Source: Acanthaster planci
Taxonomy: Eukaryota; Echinodermata; Asteroidea; Valvatida; Acanthasteridae
Assembly: GCF_001949145.1 (NCBI RefSeq)
Contig: NW_019091365.1
Coordinates: 1,282,023-1,346,022 of the forward strand
DNA length: 64,000 nt
Reading direction: 5' to 3'
Shown here: in pieces, positions 32,668 through 44,873 of the stretch
Layout of the letters: each line of letters opens with the position of its first letter
How positions within the stretch are numbered: the first letter of the stretch is position 1
The notes under the pieces: model-generated
What the model saw: only the letters and a program-made list of their open reading frames with translations
Database searches by the model: none
What the model was told of the DNA's origin: nothing
Translations under genes and position numbers: made by a program

Positions 32668-33430
32668 CTAATTCTCCTGCTGGGCTATCCTTAACAACTT
32701 GCGTGTTAATTCGAATTCAATTATCACTATTTGCACTGCACGTAATTCTCTTCCCTTCGACTTCTCTGTGGTTTCTTTTCTTTCTCCAGTACGATCACCT
32801 GTTGTTATCCCTTTACCTTCTCGTCCACACTGCGGACACGGTCGACGTGAGATCCCGTTCCCATTTCCGGGAGATTCACGACACAATGAACTATGCTGAA
32901 ATCGTATTCGTTCACCACCAGGGCCCAATTTCACGGAGCTGCTTAACGGTTAACATAAAAATACTGCTTACTACAGGAAAACAATTTGCTATTAAATCTC
33001 GCTCAAGCACTATTTCATGGCGGTGATTAACGTGGTTGTGCTTACCGTTGTGAGTGCTTAGAGAATTTGCACTGTTTTGTCACTATGTTCAGCATGTTTC
33101 TCCTCCGGGGCACGCATGCTTTCTGCCGTGATAACTGCTCACGGTCTTCGTGAAGCACAGGAAAGCGCGGTTAGTGTAAGTCAGCAGTGCCATGAAATTG
33201 GATCCTGTAGTCCTGTAACCGACAGGTGATCTGTCCCTGTGGGTCACGAGAGTTTAGTAGCCACAGCAGTACTCCGTGGTCCTTCCGGATTGTGATTCTT
33301 CTCCCGTAGACATAGGGTTTGAACTGCTTCAAGAAGACATCTACAGCGGAAAGTTTCCTACGCGTTATACAGTAATTTCGATTTGGCTTACTCAGAACTC
33401 GGCTTCCGCAGGCTATGATCCTTTCCTTAT
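32668..33430 (-). pseudogene. Gypsy-3 RNase H, distal part
   Basis: Resumes directly after the 2-kb insertion with KERIIACGSRVLSK, then FKPYVYGRRITIRKDHGVLLW and LNSRDPQGQ, followed by a degenerate linker (SRRPCPQCGREGK) that normally joins RNase H to integrase. Stops and frame changes are present. Confidence 0.75.
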
Positions 33431-35439
33431 GTCACCCTGACCCTATTTAGGTCCAGGTTACTATAGTTACACGTATGTGTCATTTTGTATATCCCTGTGT
33501 ATGTTAGACTCCCTAGTTTTTCCTTTAAGATCATTTCTTTTCTTTTGGTTTTAGATACGTTTATGTCTGTTGTCAGTAGCCTTTAATGCCTGTGTGATTT
33601 ATGGCTCTTTCCCTTGTCAACTGGGTTGGTTGACTGACCCCTCACTCAATGTCCTCTTTTAGGTCACCTACGGGTAAGAGCCAGCTACCCTAAAACTTTC
33701 TTGGAGTGCCACGTCGGCACAAAAATACATTTTAGCCAGGGACCACGATGTATATCGAGTGGTCCTCCTCCTGCCATATCACCACTTTATGAACTAGCCA
33801 GCCTACGGCAAGCACCGCCAATTTTTCCACTCCACTATTTAGACATCATTGCTCCTGGCATACAATTGAAGAAATCTGACTGGAGCATTCTACTGAGGAT
33901 CCTAATTTGTTTTTGTTCAATTGGATTGGAGTGTCCGTTTCATCTCTCCACGCCTGAGTGAATGTTGGCTCTCTGTTATAGGTGAGTCCGAAGTTTGTTC
34001 CTTTGATTTCATTTTGTTTTGCAGTCTAATGAAAAGTTATCTGTTTGCCATTGGATTTTGATGTTATTGGAATTGACAAAAAGTAGATGAGCTGTCATTA
34101 ACCTTCAATTAGCAATTTATTGTTTCATGAGCAGGAGTTCTAAAAGATTGATAGTACATGGGAGCAGCGAGCAGTCAATTCCTCAGGCATGTTAATTTTT
34201 TTAGCGGCACGTAATGAGGCTTCTACGATTTGTCTCTCTGAATATTTTCCAGGATTTGAGGAAGGTATTAAGATGCATATTGTTTGAAAATTAATTTACG
34301 TTTATGTTTCTTAGCCTTTTGAATTCTCAATGCCAAGAGGAAACCGAATTTATTTTACCCAATGCGTTTGATGGCTATCAGTTCTTTAGAATTATATGAT
34401 CGTACAGAATAGATTTTATGCTAGCTATCCTTTACATCAGTTTATGATCGCTGAATTTGGCGGGTTGTCATTTTTAGATCAATTTGAGAATTTTGAATTT
34501 CTTTGAGGATGAAGCCTTAACCAAAAAGTTTATGAGTGTCTTTTATATTTTACCACTGGTGTTCATGGGCTGAAAGTATACAGAACGAACGATGTTATTA
34601 TTAGCATTGTGTTGTGGTGGAAACTTAATTATGATATGCTTGTGTGTGTTATTGTAGTTTTCCTTAAGATTTTATGTGTCAGTCATGAAGCAACACAAGT
34701 TCAAATTGCTGGTAAAATAATATATCAAGCAGAGTTAATGCCCAGAAACCAAACCAATCACCTATATAATTGGAGTTGGGCTTGTGCAGTGGTCACTTGG
34801 TCTGTGGCTGCTTTGATCTGGTTTTATTAATCCCATGAGGATTCCACAAGGAATTGTTTTATTTCACTGAGGCTAGATTTTCTATTCGCCCGTCTGTATT
34901 AATGGGAGTGTAATGTACCTGCTGGTCGACAAGGTCCACTGTATTCCCATTATATTAATCATGATTATGGAATGGACCTGCTCTCTGTTATAGGCCACTG
35001 GTTACCACTTTGGCTGTATGCCCTGGGACCGCCAGCTACTGCCACCAGACGCATACAACGCTGGGCACACTAGACACCCTGATTTGAGCCTTGAGGACAG
35101 CCCAAGGTCCTGTGTCCTGTGGAGTGCATACATGTAGCTCGAACTTGTTACTCCGGCTAGGCACCGGCTGGACACTTAACTGTTGAGATTGAATGAGAGC
35201 CGTACTCCCAGTCCTGGCGCCGTTTCTTGTATTTTTTTTTCTGAGCTCAGTTTATTTTGCCAAGTTTTTTTTTGTTTGTTTCCTTTCGATCAATTACTAA
35301 AGTGATTTTTCCCATTTCATGTATAAGCTGTGACAAATAAACAAAGCATAGTCTTGAGTGTATAGCCGATATCCATGAGCTCCGAGGGAGTCATTTCAAG
35401 TATTTGATTCCTGCAATTTGGAGAGAACCCGGGGTTACA
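33430..35439. mobile_element. 2-kb insertion with TG...CA ends, perhaps a solo LTR
   Basis: This segment interrupts Gypsy-3 between two parts of RNase H. It starts TGTCACCC and ends GGGGTTACA, inverted LTR-like termini. It contains no open frame with recognisable protein, and has an AATAAA near 35335 close to its right end. If removed, the flanking RNase H codons align without gain or loss. No target-site duplication was found, which weakens the LTR reading. The word CTCTCTGTTATAGG occurs twice inside (33968, 34981). Confidence 0.5.
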
Positions 35440-35559
35440 CTGACGTCAACCATCTGTGAAAAGACAGCCTCTCTCCCGACGTTGCTAGCATATGTGTTGA
35501 GTATATATTCTTTCTCCGGACGGGGATGGGTGCTTCCTGCAACACTATCTTGAAAATTT

Positions 35560-36300
35560 GAAATGCATTCTCGTAGGCCTACTGGTCGTCCCAGGTGGAC
35601 TCTCCCTTCTCCGTCAAGCGACGCAGAGGTCGGGTTATATTAGCGAAACTCTACAAAACATCTGTAGTAGGACGCCAGCCCTAAAAACTCTGCACTTCGG
35701 TAAGTGTAGCAGTTGAAGGCCAATGCCTCACTATCTTTATCTTCTCTGGACCTATTGCATCAGCTCGGTTCGACAAGATAAGCCCAAGGTACAACACCGG
35801 TTTCTTAAAGAGCTCACATTTTCCGGCTGGAGCCGGCATCACGAAGGCGTTGGAAGACGACCTTCTGGCGACTCAACTCTTCATGCACTATATCTTTATG
35901 AAGATGTCATCAAGATATATCAGCAACTGCAGGCCTTGAGCGAGTACGCTCTCCATTCGCCTTTCGGTGGTCGAAGGAGCATCACAGAGGCCGAATATCA
36001 TTAACCGCGTACAGGAAAGACCTCCACGCACAACAAACGCTGACTTCTCACGTGCGTCTTCGTCCAACTCTACCTGCCAATACCCTGTAGCGAGATCCAA
36101 AGTAGAAAACACCCTGCACCTGCCAAGCTGTCAAACGAATCATCAATGCGTGGTATGTGGTAGACACCTTTCGTGGTCAATGTATTAGGCGGTGATAATC
36201 TACACAAAACCTCTTGGTTCCGTCTATTTTCAGATCACGTACTACATTTGCAGCCGAGGGCTATCACAAGGCACGATTTTCCCATCGTCCAGAAACTTGG
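35560..36300 (-). pseudogene. Gypsy-3 reverse transcriptase
   Basis: Begins with DGTKRFCVDYHRL, then FSTLDLATGYWQVELDED, FGLCDAPSTTERRM and the catalytic LIYLDDIFIK. After a frame change it continues with the thumb (ASYYR, ITRPLRRLTEK) and the RNase H start. YxDD is intact but frames are broken. Confidence 0.8.
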
Positions 36301-36769
36301 ACTATGGGGCTATTAACTTGCCGAGCTATTTCTTCCTACTCTACAGGTGAATGTCTCTTTGGCCTCTCCTTCACAGGTGCTGCATTGCCAGTGTTGATGT
36401 GATGCTTTACCCAGTCTGTTTGGCTTAGATTTCCATCTCCCTTAGAGAGGGCGTCTTGGTATTCCCGCAGCAACGTTGCAATCTCCCCGCTATCAAGGCT
36501 TCAGTCAACCACACCTTTGTCCGATGAGCCTACGAGATCTGTGATAAGGATTCCATGCAACATGAACTTCGGCACATCAAGATTGCCCTTCAGCGCAACG
36601 AATACCACCCCGGCCAGATCAACCCCTCAAAGCCCCCTCCCTATGGTCTCTTATATCCGAAGCCCAGTCCCCGTCTACCAGTCTGTCTCCCACACTTAGG
36701 CCCAGCCTCTTACCAGCTTCAACATATTCTGCTGTCAGCAAGTATCAGAGTCTTCCACTCTGCACCTAT

Positions 36770-37067
36770 AACAAGTTGCAATGCATCCTCCAACCCACCA
36801 GGGAAAAAAACGTCCCAGCAGGTGTTACCCGAATATTTGTGAGTGCGGAAAGATCTACATCCGAAAACGGGCATTAACCTCCCCAACAGGTTTAAGGATC
36901 ATGCCCACGGTCGACAAGGAAACTGCGACAAGTCCGTTATCCTCATGTACGCACACGCATCCGACCACCATATCCACTGGGACTCAGCGCAGATCATCGA
37001 CTTCATCAGGAATCAACTCGAATCAACATTTCCATATTGGTATTATTTACTAAGGAGTTACACATGA
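36770..37067 (+). pseudogene. GIY-YIG endonuclease-like fragment (Penelope-like?)
   Basis: One frame reads CECGKIYI, matching the Cys-x-Cys-Gly-K-x-Y-I-G start of the GIY-YIG domain found at the C-terminus of Penelope-like elements. A second frame continues with LPNRFKDHAHG and CDKSVILMYAHASDHHIHWD, the R-x-x-x-H and H-x-x-x-x-x-H-x-x-x-W patterns. It ends at a TGA near 37065. No reverse transcriptase is found upstream, so this is a 3' fragment in opposite orientation to the neighbouring Gypsy elements. Confidence 0.6.
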
Positions 37068-37069
37068 TT

Positions 37070-39600
37070 TTTTAAGTTATATGCTATACACAATTGACTT
37101 AGATAATAATAAAACACGGGGTATTTGCTTCGCAAATAAAGAATAAATGATGCCGACATGAAGAAAATGGTGTCAACTAGTAACCCTAAAACAGTCTAAC
37201 GTGATCAGAACACTTCTGTCATCAAATCTGACGGACAAACAAACGACCAAAACATGCTGAATTAACGTCAAAGAGAGAAAACGTAAAGAAAAGCGTTTAA
37301 TTGAGCTAGAATGATAAATAAACAAATTGAAATTATATACAATATGTACAAGAAATAATTGAACTAAAAGAATGGTGAAACTTCCAACTTAAAATTCACT
37401 TGACCTTGATTAACTCAAACTCGAGAAAACAATCCAAACTCAGAACAATCCAAAAGAAAATGTGAGGATAATTCTAACAAATTTAAGTTTCAGCAGCAGT
37501 TTCAGGGAACTTATCTCGCTGTATGGCTTTGCAAAACTCAAATATCCAAACTTAAAATGAACTCAAATTAATCGAACAGTTGAATTAATAATGGCAACCT
37601 CAAAACAAAATAGCAAACTGAATTTAGCCAATGACAAGGTTGCAATTACAGCTCACAGTGAATTAGAAAGCATTAATAAATTAATAGCTTCGTCGGCAAC
37701 AAATTATAAAATAGCTGATACAAACCCCAGATGGTCCGATAACTGACGGGTACTGGAAGACCAAGGCAGAAACGCGGGTGACATCCGTCCTGTCTCTGTT
37801 GCTGTTACTATGAGACACGGTCAGCTTTGGCGTGAGCTCAAGTATCAAGCTCAGGAGGATTTCTCAGGCCTTACTCTGAGTCATCAGGTTGCCTCCATGG
37901 GAACAATGATCATCTACAAAAATTGAAATGACCGAAAGCTCAACAAATCTCTGTCCTTTTTGATGGGTTTTGATCGATTTCAATAAATAGAAACGAAATC
38001 CACACAAGACGTTACAAATCAACTACCAACCCTTCAGAATTCTGCGTTTGATGAATCTGGGCCAAATACTTTTGCAGGGCAGAAAACACATCACAATAAT
38101 ATAACATAATTGAGCACATTCAGTCTTCATACAAATTCAACAACATGAACGACATAAAACTTACGGTAATCCGGGGGATCGTGCACTTAAACTTCAGGCG
38201 CAAGCCATGTGGAGACTAGTCAATTCCTCAGGGTGTCGGTGGTATAAAGAACGTGTTATCAAACTTTGGCCTACGGCCTCAGAATCTCAGCTGGCCAACC
38301 CTTTACCTGCAGTGGACGTACCCACTCGCCCGTCGGTTCGGGTGGCAACCCAGCACAGCTAGCACCAGGCAACTCTTTCTCGTCAAACTCACTGACGGAC
38401 TGGCTTCAGTCATCCGACACAAGAATTGATCTCACTCACTCAGCACTTACAATCAGCTTTTTACGTCCCCGGAAAACCGCGCGTTCAACTGGACTGACCT
38501 TTTTTCCAATAAAACAACAAAAACAAATTTGCATGAAAAAGAAAAGTGGTTCACCAGGATCATTGTATAAAGGGGTGCGTCTTCTTACTGAACAAAAAGA
38601 TAACCAGAATGCGTTCTGGGTTCACCACATGTCGGGATTTGGACTCAGTGGCGACTTTGTTACAGAAAATCACGATTGCTCAACGATGGTGTGAAGTATG
38701 ATAGCAGGTCTCGTCGATTTTGCACAAAGGGAAAACAAGGAATAAATAATCTATGCACGGAGACAGATTTAGGATAAAGAAAATTACAAGAAAAGAAAAG
38801 GAACAACTTTGACAAATGGTATAGAAATGTTTTTGTATCTTCCCTCGGACAAGACAGACAAAGCTCAAGGCAAATAGCAGACATACGGGCTGTATAATAA
38901 CTTCAACAGTAAGACCTGATAGTTTTATAGACCGATTACGTTTCAATTATAGAATAAGATGTACAAATTGTTTTCTTCAATTTTTTTGTATTCCACTCTT
39001 GATTAAACATCACATTGATTCAAATATTTAACACCACAGTACTACTGTACTTTTAAATGTCATGTTGTGGTTTGTCTCACAAAATAATCACAAAATGATC
39101 AAAGAAAGAAACAAACTGCTTCTATTTGATAAATAACTCCCGAACTAGTCCAAGGCCAGCCCTCGTTGACTGAAGTTGTTTATTTCATTACTCAGAAGGT
39201 ACGTGTTTATAATGATTGGAATTTGGTTAATATTATTATGTACAATTTTTTTTATTTCACAGATTTATTGAATGTAAGAATAATTGTGCTTTCCTTGCAT
39301 GAATTTTAAAAACTTGCAGGCAGTGACAATAAAATGGGAAATGAAGTGCTAAAATCACGAATCTTAATTCCCAAAAGACGTTTCCTTCGATTGTTCGCTC
39401 ATGTGAATTGTTTTGATAATTTTGATAATTTTTTTCACAGTCGAATGTAACCAGGGTTAAAACAGCCTGCTGGGATCCAAGTAAGAACACATAAAACGTC
39501 TCCACTTAAAAGCCACCAGTCCCAGTGTCAGTATTGGTCTGTATGGCCTCTGCATGGGAGGAAAGCAAAAGATTCATTTCATTTCTGGAGTGTTTTGCCC
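37070..39600. other. AT-rich intergenic stretch
   Basis: No recognisable gene. A 142-codon plus-strand frame at 38266-38694 lacks domains, starts in a repeat-like region and is of low credibility. The portion below 39600 may contain the lost 3' end of Gypsy-4, but no copy of its LTR is visible. Confidence 0.4.
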
Positions 39601-39601
39601 T

Positions 39602-40477
39602 CTAACGCTCCCACAACATCCCTACACACTTAAAGAAAGATATCTCTGGGGCAGTCTGCGATGCCTGGGGGATTTCGACGCGGTGCAGTAGGTGCAGGGG
39701 GCCTTTGGGTCCCTCTGCGCTCTCAAGCCTTTTCCGTAGTCTTGGGTTGACTCCATAACCGGTGGGGTCTCGGCGGCAGAGCCAATTGACTGCAGTGACA
39801 CTGTTGGGGTGAAAGGTCTGGTGGCAGGGTCTAGGAATTGTCTTGATTGTGTCGAAATCTCTAGTTGCTTGCATATATCACGATCTCGTCAGCAATGCTG
39901 ACTTGTAGCTGTTGGCGACTGGGGGTGTCGTTGTTGGCCTCACCTGACCCATCTACAACCCATGACGCAATGGGTTCCCCTGTGTAGGGTTTCAAGCGGT
40001 TGCGGTGTACCACTTTCATTTTCCCATGTTTCTTCTTCTGGATGCGGAAGATGACTGCTGAAATTTTAAGTACAATGAGGTATGGACCTTCCCAGCGGCA
40101 CTGTAATTTAGAAGAATAGCCCTTTTTTCGCAGGGTTATGCAGCCATGCGAACTCTCCTACTGCCACCTCGTCTTATGCAGATTGTCTGTCATAGTAGCT
40201 TTTCTGCCTTCTCGCACTTTGTTTAAGACACTTGCGAACCCGATCGTGTGCGCGACTGAACAGCTTCCTCAGTTGCTGTGCATAATCTTTGTCAACGCAC
40301 CCTTCGTCTGTTGGTCGTCCCCGTGCTGCTCAACGGTCAAATCGATTGGCACGCGAACTTCACTCCCAAGCATAAGCATGTTCGGCGATTGGCCTGTAGA
40401 GTCCTGAGGCGACGTCCGGTAGGCGAACACGGCCAAAGGAATCTTCTCATCCCAATCACACAGTCGACGATGAGGCT
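39602..40477 (-). pseudogene. Gypsy-4 integrase C-terminal region and tail
   Basis: Across broken frames the minus strand reads MLMLGSEVRVPIDL, then KLQCRWEGPYLIVLKI and KMKVVHRNRLKPYTGEP, the SH3-like C-terminal domain of Gypsy integrases with its H-x-x-R-L-K-P-Y signature. The final open part (39874-39602) is a Pro/Arg-rich tail. Confidence 0.7.
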
Positions 40478-40966
40478 CTATATCATCGAAACCATCGTGA
40501 TCAGTGTTCGATTGAAGCGCTCAATCATCCTATCACTCTTCGGATTATACGGCGTTGTGCGTGTTTTCTCGATGCCCAATAGGCGACAGATTTCTCCAAA
40601 CACTCGAGATTCAAAGCTGCGTCCTCGGTCAGAGTGTAGAACTTCGGGAACGCCGTATCGGCAGACAAGCTCTTTGTCGAATTTATCCCCTACCGTTTCT
40701 GCTGTCTGATCGGGGATTGGGTAGGCCTCTTTCCACTTACTCAGGTAGTCGCCTACAACAAGTATAGACTTGTTCCCTCTCTCGGTAACTGGCAATAGGC
40801 CCAACACATCCAACGCCACCCTTTCCCTAGGCGCACCAACCATTTTCTGTTGTAGTGGAGCTCTTTTAGTCTTCGTGGGTAACTTTTTGCGGGCACTGAC
40901 GTTACATCTCTTGATAATGGATCGCACGTCCGCCGCCATGCCGGCTAAGTAAAACCTTGCCTTCAC
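40478..40966 (-). pseudogene. Gypsy-4 integrase zinc region and catalytic core
   Basis: A single open frame of 162 codons carries the end of the zinc domain (IIKRCNVSARKK, second Cys changed to Ser) and an intact-looking core: VVGDYLSKWKEAYP (Asp), VLHSDRGRSFESRVF (Asp), GIEKTRTTPYNPKSD and MIERFNRTL (Glu). All three catalytic acids are present. It is open here but cannot be produced as part of an intact polyprotein. Confidence 0.85.
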
Positions 40967-41357
40967 CTTGGCTAGCGTTTTTCTAATGCCTAGATGTTCC
41001 CCGAGGCACTCCCATGTAGCTGGTTTACTACCTCCTCGTGGTTTTTGGCAAGTAATACCAATTTCTTTGGAGAACTCCCTCTAGCACTTCTAGTTGGCCC
41101 CCTAATGCGTCTTATAGGTTCTCGCCTTAGATGATAGCCTGCAGTATCCCTTGGCTCGTTCTGATTTGGGTCTTGTTTTGCAGCTATAACCCATTTCAGT
41201 GCCTCTTCCTCCAGCTGCGCCTTTCGCAACTCTTTTTTGAGTTCAAGTCAGGCTGCACCGTCACTACCCTTGAATGAGACACAGCTGTTGCACTCCTTGG
41301 GCTTGCTGTCTGTTCCTCGTTCTTCGGGGGACTGCCCGCGGATCGCGCTTCATCTTC

Positions 41358-41714
41358 TCAACCACACTGGGTGCAAGGTTTCCTTGATAGACTGTCTGCA
41401 TTCCTATGAGAATGCCAAGGTAGGTGGACAAAAGTGAAGTCAAATTCACTGATCACCTGCAGCCTTCTTGCCATTTGCCCTTGAGGGTCCCAAAAGTTTA
41501 CGAGCCATAGCAAGACCCAGTAGTCTGTTCGGATTGTCACTTTACGCCCATACAGGTACTGCCGAAATTGTTGCAGGGATACCACCATTGCCAGGAGCTC
41601 ACGCATTGTAATGCCATAGTTACGTTCCGCCTTACTCAACACCCTACTCGCACAGGCGATGACTTGCTCTTGCCCATCAGCAATCTGTGAAAGGACAGCT
41701 CCAATACCAGACAC
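41358..41714 (-). pseudogene. Gypsy-4 RNase H
   Basis: GIGAVLSQIADGQEQVIACA, SRVLSKAERNYGITMRELLA, YLYGRKVTIRTDYWVLLWL and HRNADSLSRKPC follow in one open frame. TDYW replaces the usual TDHxAL. The chain joins the reverse transcriptase after a frame change near 41800. Confidence 0.8.
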
Positions 41715-41812
41715 ACTAGCGTCAGTGTCTAATATGTAGTCGACATCGGCAACAGGACAGGAAGTGTAGGTGACTGCTGTAACCTCTTCTTCAACTCCTT
41801 GAAGGCATCATC

Positions 41813-42720
41813 TCAGGCGTTACTCCAGATAAACTCCCTTGATTTCTCTGTGAAACTATGCCAGGGGCGGGCGATGTTTGCAAAGCCTTGACTAAATCTT
41901 CTATAATGAGAGGCGAGGCAAAAAAACCTTTGCATCTCTTTTGTCGTCTTCGGTGTTGGCCACTCTCTGATGGCGCGAATCTTCTCTGGGTTGGTAGCAA
42001 CGCCTCCACCAGACACTATGTGCCTGAAGTACAATACACTCTTGTTATATAGGTGACATTTTCGGGGTTTCAACGTCATGCCCGCAGCTCTCAGGCGTTG
42101 AAAGACTGCCTCAAGCCGCGACAATTCTTCATCATTGGTCTTGGTGAAGACGATCACAACGTCTAAGTAGACCAGCAGTGTTTCCCAGTGGAAGCCAGCA
42201 AGCACCCTTTCCATCAGTCGCTCAAAAGTGGAGGGAGTATTGCAAAGTCCGAACGGCATGACTCGCCAAGAGTACAAGCCGCCACGGCCTACGAATGCTG
42301 ATTTCTGTTGGGTGTCGTCATCGAGCTCCACCTGCCAGTGTCCACTGGCGAGGTCCAAAGTGGAAAATCACTTACTATCGGACAGGGTATCTAGGGACTC
42401 GTCAATGCGGGGTAAAGGGAAGGCGTCCTTGATGGTCACAGCGTTTAGGCGACGATTGTCAACATAACATCGTTGGCTACCGTCCTTCTTCTTGAGGACC
42501 ACATTCGATGCCCATGGACTCTCTGTCGGCTCTATTCTCCCTTCCCTGACCATCTCCTGTATTTGACGATCTATTTCCTTCTGCTCGCTGGGAGGAAAAC
42601 GTCTGGGCCTCTCCTTCATAGGACGAGCTGCGCCGATTTCTATTTTGTGTCGAACCAAGTTTGTACGGCCGATGTCTTTGTCACTCCTTGCAAAGACGTC
42701 CTGATGTGTGCGGCGACGGC
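41813..42720 (-). pseudogene. Gypsy-4 reverse transcriptase with altered active site
   Basis: The frame contains PMKERPRRFPPSEQ, EGRIEPTESPWASNVVL, VDNRRLNAVTIKDAFPLP, a TGA at 42370-42368 where Trp or Cys is expected, then DLASGHWQVELDDD, FGLCNTPSTFERLMERV and the catalytic loop. That loop reads VYLDVVIVF: the second Asp of YxDD is Val, so polymerase activity would be lost. The thumb (FRHIVSGGGVATNPEKI, FCLASHYRRF) is otherwise complete. Confidence 0.85.
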
Positions 42721-42917
42721 CTCCACAGGCGTTAGGAATCCCACCATGGTTCCCTCCTTCACAACGCATTCCCTCTTGCCGGGGTTGAACACACGCACGG
42801 AGAGCACTTCTTCCTCCAAGTTGACGAGAACACGTGCTACAATCATGCCCTTGTCCGCTACTTCGCTTCGGTCGGACGGTTCTATGAGGCCCAACTTGCT
42901 GCTGACTTGCTCGCCCA

Positions 42918-43400
42918 TCACGACGGCCGGTACCAACGCCTCGTGACCTGCTGCACTCTCGTAGTTTCCCCCACAAGTACTCGTGCGCAGAGGCCTCCCC
43001 CACGTCGGTCAAAACACTTCATCTTCTCACTGTTTACCGTTAGCTCGCATGACCCGAAATCCAGGGAGCCCTTAGTTGACAGCAAGAAATCCATCCCCAG
43101 GATCCCCTCAACTTCTCCCGTGTTGCCAAACACGGCACGAACCGGACACGTCGTCTTGCCGACCTGTACTTCCACCCAGGCCCTACCGAGAGTGTCCATT
43201 CTGCTACTGTCAGCGTTCCGAAAGCCTGTGCCTTCACTCTCCAGTCTCAGCCGCTTCTCTGTGGGTATCCGGAAGTAAAACCCCGAAGACAGGACAGATT
43301 CCGTCGCACCTGTGTCCACCAACAACTTTACTTTGACTCCCCTGTTTTGTGCCTGTACAAATAGTCCTCCTTGTGCCTTTAGGTAGCCGTTTGGTCTCAA
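42918..43400 (-). pseudogene. Gypsy-4 aspartic protease
   Basis: VKLLVDTGATESVLS holds the catalytic DTGA and VEGILGMDFL the conserved ILG flap-side motif, spaced as in retropepsins. A conserved linker (frame 42936-42640) with VNLEEEVLSVRVFNPG follows in another frame and leads to the reverse transcriptase. Confidence 0.8.
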
Positions 43401-43439
43401 ATCCTCATTATGGATATTTCGCCTTTTTAGACCGTTTCC

Positions 43440-44809
43440 ACCCGTGTCTTCTGGCCCATCTGCTGCTCCAGCTGTCCCTGGGGCCGCTGGATCAGCTGGC
43501 TGTCGTTTCCCGCTTCATTTGCGTTTCGTTTACCTCACTGTGGGCAGTCACGTGCAAACTGGCCCTTACCTTTGCACCTGTGGCACACGTCCTCTGGTGT
43601 TGCCTCGCGCCTAGGAAAAGTTCTAGGTGCTCCTTGTTTTCGCCTTCCTTGCATGGCTTCGAGTGTTTTCGTCATTCGCTCCATCCATTCCCGAACCTCC
43701 TTGTCACTCCTCTTGAAGGACCTCTCTTCTCTTCGAATTCACACTTCTCTACACTTCTCTTCGAATTCACCCCTGACTGCCTGTAACGAGTCCATGGGTG
43801 TCCCATCCACCCCTCTAACGAATGTCCACCGTCTGTCACAGCGTGGTTCCTCGATCTTGAGGAAACCCTCAGTATTCAAGGCGGTGCGGATGGCTTCATC
43901 CAAAGACGACGGTCTGTCCCAGAAACACTCCTTTGCGGACGGCCTGCTCTTGTATTGCGTCCAAGAAATGCCCACGAGCCAGGCGATCACGCCCCTCGTC
44001 CGTCAACTCTGGGTAGGCTAATGCAGAAAGATCCCTAATGGACAGTCCCAGTTCTTGTTAGGTCTCCTTCTCTCTCTGACGTCTATGGCGAAGTTCCATC
44101 AGGTGATTTTCCGCCAGTTGTCTGGGCCCAAATCACTTGTCAAGGAGACCCAGTAGCTCCTCATAAGTGAGGATTCTCTAACACCTTTACAGCCTCCCCT
44201 TGCAGGCTTGCTGCAAGGAAAACCTTCGCCTCCTTGTCAGTCTATCCATTCGCCAGCTTGCAAGCTGAGATGTGTTGCTTGTACTCCCGCCATGGAGTTT
44301 TTCCGTTAAACCTATCAGGCAGGATGTTCGGCCGTTTCTTCGTGCTTATAGCTAGCCGTCTCCACTCCCTTCTTAGCAGGCTCTTCACCAATAAGTGAGT
44401 GCACCACGCCGTTTTCACTCTGGGTGGCCTGGTTTATTTGTAAGGAGCAATCATCCGTTACTTTCGGTGGTGTCGTTTCAATGTTGCCTAGGCCTGCCGT
44501 AGGCGTTGAAGTGGTGGGTCTGGTAGGCGCCGGCAAAGACAGAGGCACAACCACCAGAAATCCTCTTGGTTTTGGAGTCGGTGGGATCCTTTGTCTCAGT
44601 GTTGTAGTTGACTGCTCTGACCCCTTTTGACTCATATCGAAACTTGCAAGCAGCTCCTTCACTTGCAATTGTAGGCGCTGATTCTCGGCTTTCAGCTGTT
44701 CCCACTCTTCGCTCTTGTTCTTGACATCGTTTGACGAGCTGTACTTCGAAAGGTCACCTTGAAAATCAATGAGGCTGACCACCATCTCACCTAAATAGGA
44801 ATTTTCCAC
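43440..44809 (-). pseudogene. Gypsy-4 gag
   Basis: The N-part (44809-44315) has a leucine-rich coiled coil (EEWEQLKAENQRLQLQVKEL) and a Pro/Thr-rich linker. The capsid-like region follows with DRFNGKTPWREY and LAASLQGEAVKVL in broken frames, then ECFWDRPSSLDEAIRTAL (43990-43739) and a zinc knuckle near 43590-43545 (CHRCKGKGQFARDC) in which the His is Gln. Gag would form the particle that packages element RNA. Confidence 0.7.
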
Positions 44810-44851
44810 ACCCTAGGTAGGCTATAGATCACTGCTGCTTCTGCGATGCCA

Positions 44852-44869
44852 ATCCCACTTCTGACACCA
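44852..44869 (-). other. primer-binding site of Gypsy-4
   Basis: The minus strand reads TGGTGTCAGAAGTGGGAT four bases inside the LTR border. It begins with TGG, the complement of the tRNA CCA end, and resembles sites complementary to tRNA-Leu; the tRNA identity is from memory. Confidence 0.6.
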
Positions 44870-44873
44870 AATC

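Larger units (their letters stand above)
31600..36720 (-). mobile_element. Gypsy-3 LTR retrotransposon, decayed and split
   Basis: Minus-strand order is a pre-RT region (about 36700-36400), reverse transcriptase (36300-35560), start of RNase H (35560-35440), a foreign 2-kb segment (35439-33430), the rest of RNase H (33430-32900), linker (32934-32668) and integrase (32218-31600). Its motifs are closest to those of Gypsy-1 and Gypsy-4, suggesting one subfamily. No LTRs were identified. Confidence 0.75.

Noticed and set aside
38266-38694. 142-codon plus-strand open frame
   Set aside because: Low-complexity Ser/Thr composition without any motif, in repeat-like DNA.
42473-42946. 157-codon frame antisense to Gypsy-4, and similar frames at 43349-44021
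   Set aside because: They are shadows of gag-pol on the opposite strand.
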